A DNA stretch of 64,000 bases from Deltaproteobacteria bacterium (lineage in GTDB: Bacteria; Myxococcota; Kuafuiibacteriia; Kuafuiibacteriales; Kuafuiibacteriaceae): positions 1 through 64,000 of the forward strand of contig WYAZ01000152.1 of the NCBI GenBank assembly GCA_011526105.1, given 5' to 3'. Below the pieces are notes generated by a model. That model saw only the letters and a program-made list of their open reading frames with translations, was not told the origin of the DNA and did no database searches. Of the stretch, positions 59,663 through 64,000 are shown piece after piece (positions within the stretch are counted from its first letter, which is position 1; each line of letters opens with the position of its first letter). A program made the translations under genes and the position numbers.

Positions 59663-60864
59663 GCGAGGCGGCGGCGATCGATGCCCTCGCCCACCGTCTT
59701 CGGCCCCACTACTCTCGGTTTCTCGCCCATCGGCCGAGCGAGGTGCTCCTGACCGCGCACTCGCACCAGGCGTGGCCGGATGTCTCCCGGGATGCCCAGC
59801 TCGAAGCTTGGGACGACGCCGCCCGGCTCGTGGACGGCAAGTGGAGTCGCGTGTTCTCTGAGATTATCCCCGCGTTCCGCGCCCAGGTCGCAAAGCGCCT
59901 CGGAACTACACGCGCGACAGACCTCGCGATCGCACCGAACACGCACGAGTTGGTGTACCGCCTCGCGAGCTGCTTCCCTCCAAACGCCACCGTGCTCACC
60001 ACCGACCAAGAGTTCCACAGCCTGCGGCGTCAGCTCGACCGACTGGGCGAGGACGGCACCCACGTCGTCCGCGTGCCCGTGAGCCCAGAGCATGATCGCG
60101 ACGCCTCGAGCTTCGCCCAACGCTTTCAAGCTGCGCTGCACGAGCACCGGCCCGCGTGGGCGGCGCTCTCGATGGTCTTCTACACGAACGCGCGACTGCT
60201 CCGCGCACTGCCGGAGATCCTCGAGACCGCGAGTTCACTCCGTATCCCGGTTCTCGTGGACTGCTACCACGCCTTTAATGCGGTGCCGCTCGCGGTCGAC
60301 CTCTGGCCGGGCACGGTCTTCGTCACCGCCGGCGGCTACAAATACGCGCAGTTGGGTGAGGGTGCCTGCTTCATGCTTCTTCCCGCCGAGGCCGAGCGCT
60401 TCCGGCCACGCTCCACCGGCTGGTTCTCCGACTTCGCACGCCTCGCTTCGAGTGATCACCGCGTCCGCTACGGAGACGGGGGCGATCGTTTCTTTGGCTC
60501 CACGTTCGATCCAACCCCTTTGTATCGAGCGCTCCGCACCTTCGAGCACTTCGATGCCCTGGGTCTGTCGGCCTCGGTCCTGAGGGCCCAGTCCGTGCGG
60601 CAGACCGAACATCTCTTGCGAGGCGCGGAGGCTCGTCATCTCGGAGCCAAGGGGCTCCAACTCGCGAGCCCGCGGGCTCCGGAAGACCGCGGAGCCTTCG
60701 TGGCGTTCGAGACCGAGGACGCCCAGCGCCTGCAAGCTGGGCTCGCGGCGCGCGGGATTCACACCGACGCCCGAGGCACGCTCCTTCGTCTGGGACCGGC
60801 ACCCTACACCACGGTGGCCGAGATGGATCGAGCGCTCGACGCTTTGACCGATCTTTCGAGGTAG
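59659..60864 (+). CDS. Kynureninase-like PLP-dependent enzyme
   Basis: 401 residues of the class V aminotransferase fold. The PLP lysine is Lys228 (GGYKYAQLGEGACFML) and the ring-stacking/nitrogen-binding aspartate Asp201 (VDCYHAFN). The pattern, including FLAHRPSEVLLTAHSHQAWP, resembles kynureninase (cleavage of kynurenine to anthranilate plus alanine), but a different lyase or aminotransferase role is possible. GTG start overlaps the aminopeptidase stop. Ends 4 nt before a convergent gene. Confidence 0.87.
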   Translation: MSEAAAIDALAHRLRPHYSRFLAHRPSEVLLTAHSHQAWPDVSRDAQLEAWDDAARLVDGKWSRVFSEIIPAFRAQVAKRLGTTRATDLAIAPNTHELVYRLASCFPPNATVLTTDQEFHSLRRQLDRLGEDGTHVVRVPVSPEHDRDASSFAQRFQAALHEHRPAWAALSMVFYTNARLLRALPEILETASSLRIPVLVDCYHAFNAVPLAVDLWPGTVFVTAGGYKYAQLGEGACFMLLPAEAERFRPRSTGWFSDFARLASSDHRVRYGDGGDRFFGSTFDPTPLYRALRTFEHFDALGLSASVLRAQSVRQTEHLLRGAEARHLGAKGLQLASPRAPEDRGAFVAFETEDAQRLQAGLAARGIHTDARGTLLRLGPAPYTTVAEMDRALDALTDLSR

Positions 60865-60868
60865 AGTT

Positions 60869-61789
60869 CTAACGACGCGCGAACTGGACCTTCGCCTTGG
60901 GGGCGAGGCCGGACTTCTGAAGCAAGCGCATCGCTTCCTGCTCGAGCAAGGGGTGAATGCGCTTCTGTCCCACGAACATGGCGGCGAGCTGCGGCGAGAT
61001 CTCCTGCAGCGACTTGAGCGCCTTCTTCATGCCCTGGATGTTCTGCCGATGGGCGCAGGTGAAGGCCCGAGCGCGGAGGAGCTGAAGTCGAACGTCCGCG
61101 AGATCCTTTTCGTCCTCGTTGTACTTGTCGAGGAGCTCGCCGGCTTCGATCGGGTTGCCCGAGCGCGCCCAGGCCTCGGCGACGACCGCGGCGAATCCGG
61201 CGCGGGTCTTGGGATCGGGCGCCTTCGCGAGATCCATCTGGTCGGCGAGCTCACGAGCCTTACCTACCTCGTGAAGCTGCAGGTGAATGGTGCCGCGCAT
61301 CGCCCTCACCTGGAGGGCGATCAGCTTCTGGGCTTTCTCGAGATCGACCTTCTCCAGCGTCACGAGGGCCGCGCGGGGATCGTCCTGCATCTCGAGCTGG
61401 GCCTTGGCGAGGATGGCGGCCGAGTCGCCCTTTTCGACCTTCGCTTCGAGCTTGCCGAGGCGCACAGAGCGCTCTTCGTCGCTCATCTCATCACCGGTGA
61501 GCAGCGCGCCCATCTCCTCCGACTTCGTCAGGTTGCGCCGAACGAGAAAGGCGGCGATCGCGACCGCCAGCGTGAGCACGCCCGCCACCCACAGAGGGAT
61601 CACGGAATCGAGGCCGCTGTAGAAGCCGAACGCGAGCGCCCAGCTCACCACAACCACGCCGAGCGCGACCTTGGCCGCAGTCAGGAGCTGGCGCCGGGCT
61701 TGCCCGAGCGCATCCCCCTTGGGCCGGGCCAGTGCCTTCAGGGCCTCGCGGTCATCCTTCTCGCGCTGTTTCTTGGAGACCTTGCTCAC
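60869..61789 (-). CDS. Membrane protein with TPR-like cytoplasmic part
   Basis: 306 residues from GTG 61789, with GAGG close upstream; the longer open frame to 61852 is less likely. The N-terminus is very basic (SKVSKKQREKDD). Two hydrophobic helices lie near 36-60 and 68-88. The remainder is a chain of TPR-like helices (AAILAKAQLEMQDDPRAALV, ARSGNPIEAGELLDKYNED). No family assigned. The 94-nt gap to the divergent TerB-like gene may hold both promoters. Confidence 0.78.
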   Translation of the reverse strand: MSKVSKKQREKDDREALKALARPKGDALGQARRQLLTAAKVALGVVVVSWALAFGFYSGLDSVIPLWVAGVLTLAVAIAAFLVRRNLTKSEEMGALLTGDEMSDEERSVRLGKLEAKVEKGDSAAILAKAQLEMQDDPRAALVTLEKVDLEKAQKLIALQVRAMRGTIHLQLHEVGKARELADQMDLAKAPDPKTRAGFAAVVAEAWARSGNPIEAGELLDKYNEDEKDLADVRLQLLRARAFTCAHRQNIQGMKKALKSLQEISPQLAAMFVGQKRIHPLLEQEAMRLLQKSGLAPKAKVQFARR

Positions 61790-61883
61790 GGGCCTCGGAG
61801 GTACCCCAGATGCCCGTTCCCCCCCAAGCGTTTTTGCCGGTGCCCTGGCCAACCAGTCTGGCCCTGGCTATTCTCCCGCCGCA

Positions 61884-62747
61884 GTGCGGCTCTTTGATAC
61901 CCTATTTCGGGGCGCGGGGGAGACCCGGCAGAAGGAGGCGCTCATCGATCTCCTGCTCATGGCTTCGATGGCGGACGGGGTCGTCAGCCAGGGTGATCTC
62001 GACCGGATAGCCCGGGCGATCGAGACCGAGTCCGCGCTCTCGGGCATCGAGTGGGACCGCGTTCAAGAGCGGATCCCCGGGATTGAGGAGGACGCACCCC
62101 TGTTCTCCGAGACCCGCGCAAGGGTCGCCCGCACGCTGCGAAGTGCTCAGCTCCAGGCGCTGGGGCTCCAGCTCGCGGCCGAGTTCTTCGGTGAGCCCCT
62201 CGCCGATGAAGAGAAGGCGCTGCTCCGGAGCCTCGCCGAAGCCTTCGAGTTCGATGACGACACCACCGAAGACCTGATCGTTCCTTGGCGGAAGATCGAT
62301 CCGCTTCAGTCCGGCTACCGAAGGTGTCGCTTCAACGATCCCGAGGGCAACAAGCATCTGAGTCTGGCGGAGGCGCTGGCCGATGCATCCGACGACGAGG
62401 AGCTGGGGCTGCTCAGCTTCAAGCTGGCCGCTGCGCGGGCGGCCCTCACCTCGCTGCCCGAAGGGGCGGAGCTGGTGTCCGTAGGGGAGAGCGTCGAGAT
62501 TGGTGAGGACCTCTTCCGAGTGGACGCGCTCATCCGCCAAGGCGAGCAGTCTTTCGTAGCCCGCTTCCTCGATGAGAACGAGGCCATGTACCCGAGGGAA
62601 CATGCGCTGCTCCCCGAAGTCCTCGAGCGAATGGAGTCCACCGTGTCTATCTACGTGGGCTTCGCAGGGGCTCTGGCCCCTCCGGATGAAGGGGCGCTGC
62701 AGCTCCTGGATCCGGCACGCGTCCGGACCCAGAAGCTCGAGCTCTGA
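61884..62747 (+). CDS. TerB-like domain protein
   Basis: 287 residues from GTG 61884. Residues about 12-115 (LIDLLLMASMADGVVSQGDL, LRSLAEAFEFDDDTTED) fit the helical TerB/tellurite-resistance-like domain, which binds metal through acidic residues such as the D-G-x-V motif. The C-terminal half (from about 140) is of unknown type. The role of TerB domains is uncertain outside tellurite resistance. The stop is 3 nt from the convergent Cys-rich gene. Confidence 0.78.
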   Translation: MRLFDTLFRGAGETRQKEALIDLLLMASMADGVVSQGDLDRIARAIETESALSGIEWDRVQERIPGIEEDAPLFSETRARVARTLRSAQLQALGLQLAAEFFGEPLADEEKALLRSLAEAFEFDDDTTEDLIVPWRKIDPLQSGYRRCRFNDPEGNKHLSLAEALADASDDEELGLLSFKLAAARAALTSLPEGAELVSVGESVEIGEDLFRVDALIRQGEQSFVARFLDENEAMYPREHALLPEVLERMESTVSIYVGFAGALAPPDEGALQLLDPARVRTQKLEL

Positions 62748-62750
62748 GCT

Positions 62751-64000
62751 CTAGAGACAGAGCCCGTAGGCGTCGAAGGGGGGCACCGTGTCATACGCCG
62801 TGCAGGTCTCGGCGGCCTGGCACGTCGTCGGACTCGTGGGATTGCAGTAGGCGAGACAGCTCGCCGCGCCGTAGCCCCGACAGATGTTTGCGTTGCAGAA
62901 CTGCCCGAACGGGCACTCCCCGTCGTTGTTGCACGCGGACGGCTCCTCCTGGCAAACCGTGCCCGGCCCGCAGTCCGTATTGTTCGTGCCAATGCCGAGG
63001 ACATCCGAGCAGTCACCGTTGGCGGCCAGGGCGCCCGAGCTGAGACGGCAGCTCTCGAGGGGCTGTCCGGCCACGGAGAACAACGCGCATGTCTGACCGC
63101 TCGGGCAGGCCGGGGTACCGGTGTTGATGCCGCAGGGCTGATGACACACCGCGGTCTGGCCAAGCTGCACGCAAGCCTGACCTGCGGTCGCACAAGCCGG
63201 AGCGCCGGTGCAGGTGGTGCCGAGGCTCTCGCGGCATACGTTGAACAGACAGAGGTCCGTGCCGGGGCACTGCAGTCCGCGATCGGCGCCGCAAGGCCCG
63301 TTGCGGGTGCTGACCGCGTTGCACAAGCCGTACACGTTGGAGGTGGGATCCGCGGGATCACCACCGACCGCGATCTCATCGTTGCACGACGGGTACGGCC
63401 CTTGAGCAACGCAGGTCGGCGGATCGAGATCGGGGTTCGTGCTCGAGGCCCGAGCGAGGCAGAGCGGCCAACACACGCCGGGGGAACCGGCGAAGTTTCC
63501 GTCCGAAGGAACGAAGAACAGGTTGCCGGGGGTGGGGTCACACACCCCGAGCTCGATGGTGCCGTCCAAGACCTCGAAGGCGCCGACCGTGTTCACGCAG
63601 CGGCCGTTGGTGGGCCCGAGGTCGAACGCGTCCGCGCAGTCTAGACCGACGCCCGTGCACGCCGCGTTCGTCCCGTTGGGCTGGTTCGCCCCCACGTCGC
63701 AGCTGGCGAGGCAGATGCCCGTGGTGCTGCCCGGGTTCTGCGGATCGGTGTTCTGACACACCAGGCCCGGACGTTGACGGCAGTCGTTTGCCTGCGGGTT
63801 GCAGGCTTCGTTCTCATTCGCGCCGAAGCCAAAGCCAGCGTCGGGCTGGTTGCCGACATCGGCGACGCCGGTGTCTGGGGCGCCGGTGTCTGGCGTGCCG
63901 GTGTCTGGCGTGCCGGTGTCGGCAGGACCGACATCTGCGGGTGTTCCACCGTCGACGTCCCCGGCATCCGTCGGAGTGCCGGCGTCCTCCGGCGTACCAG
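62751..64000 (-). CDS. Cys-rich secreted protein (5' end beyond the window)
   Basis: The frame is open from the stop at 62751 to the window edge, about 416 codons, so the N-terminus and any signal peptide are missing. The C-terminal 330 residues contain several dozen cysteines in spaced CxxC and C-x(4-6)-C patterns (CQNTDPQNPG, CGADRGLQCPGTDLCLFNVC, CNNDGECPFGQFC), as in disulfide-rich extracellular proteins. Ahead of this is a Thr/Pro/Asp/Gly-rich linker with tandem TPDTG units. Myxobacterial lipoproteins often carry such a linker after the lipobox. Internal GTG at 63761 is not the start. Confidence 0.8.
   Translation of the reverse strand, partial: GTPEDAGTPTDAGDVDGGTPADVGPADTGTPDTGTPDTGAPDTGVADVGNQPDAGFGFGANENEACNPQANDCRQRPGLVCQNTDPQNPGSTTGICLASCDVGANQPNGTNAACTGVGLDCADAFDLGPTNGRCVNTVGAFEVLDGTIELGVCDPTPGNLFFVPSDGNFAGSPGVCWPLCLARASSTNPDLDPPTCVAQGPYPSCNDEIAVGGDPADPTSNVYGLCNAVSTRNGPCGADRGLQCPGTDLCLFNVCRESLGTTCTGAPACATAGQACVQLGQTAVCHQPCGINTGTPACPSGQTCALFSVAGQPLESCRLSSGALAANGDCSDVLGIGTNNTDCGPGTVCQEEPSACNNDGECPFGQFCNANICRGYGAASCLAYCNPTSPTTCQAAETCTAYDTVPPFDAYGLCL
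63867..63926. repeat. 15-bp tandem repeat, four copies
   Basis: Copies begin at 63867, 63882, 63897 and 63912. The second and third are identical (GCCGGTGTCTGGCGT); the last is diverged. On the minus strand each unit encodes Thr-Pro-Asp-Thr-Gly or a variant, forming the linker of the Cys-rich protein. Confidence 0.85.

Overview
The window looks like chromosomal DNA of a myxobacterium (phylum Myxococcota, the former delta-proteobacterial myxobacteria). It is GC-rich by eye and densely packed. It carries many large lipoproteins, a transmembrane Ser/Thr kinase, PEGA, FG-GAP and ASH/HYDIN-type secreted proteins, and a secreted metalloprotease ending in Cys-rich repeats plus a MYXO-CTERM-like tail. 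I see no phage, IS transposase, CRISPR array, tRNA or rRNA gene. Order and class are left open.

Layout: 1-300 holds a 178-bp inverted-repeat element between two stop codons. 0.3-3.3 kb (minus) is an oxidoreductase, YgfZ and a lipoprotein. 3.4-7.7 kb (plus) is a Nudix hydrolase, NAD kinase, a membrane-anchored sigma-factor-like protein and two exported proteins. 8.2-14.9 kb (plus) is DUF1385-prfA-prmC, hisB, a five-heme lipoprotein and an AbgT transporter. 15.0-17.6 kb (minus) is lipoprotein-murI-YkgJ. 17.6-25.6 kb (plus) is tolQ-tolR-tolA-tolB-pal followed by a Ppx/GppA phosphatase, a HEAT-repeat protein and a lipoprotein. 25.6-34.4 kb mixes alr, an outer-membrane barrel, a thiopurine methyltransferase-like gene, the metalloprotease, ilvE and a glycosidase-like protein. 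34.5-39.6 kb (plus) holds two blocks: a MopE-like lipoprotein, barrel and DUF547 trio, then a retropepsin, RimK and M14 peptidase trio.

39.6-48.1 kb (mostly minus) carries a voltage-gated-type K+ channel, two orphan proteins and a kinase, FG-GAP lipoprotein and PEGA operon. 48.3-53.4 kb (minus) is the most striking part: a cytochrome with 30 CxxCH heme motifs arranged as ten repeated three-heme modules, overlapped by an outer-membrane beta-barrel gene and then an RNA methyltransferase. Facing it are two ASH-domain lipoproteins (53.6-57.3 kb). The right end has a TrmH-type methyltransferase, an M1 aminopeptidase with a kynureninase-like enzyme, a TPR membrane protein, a TerB-like protein and a Cys-rich secreted protein that runs off the edge.

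Genes are commonly joined by 4-nt stop/start overlaps (ATGA, GTGA and, unusually often, TTGA), which points to translational coupling inside operons. The main themes are envelope integrity (Tol-Pal, MurI, Alr), surface and secreted proteins, and multiheme electron transfer. All functional calls rest on motif recognition by eye. No database search was run.
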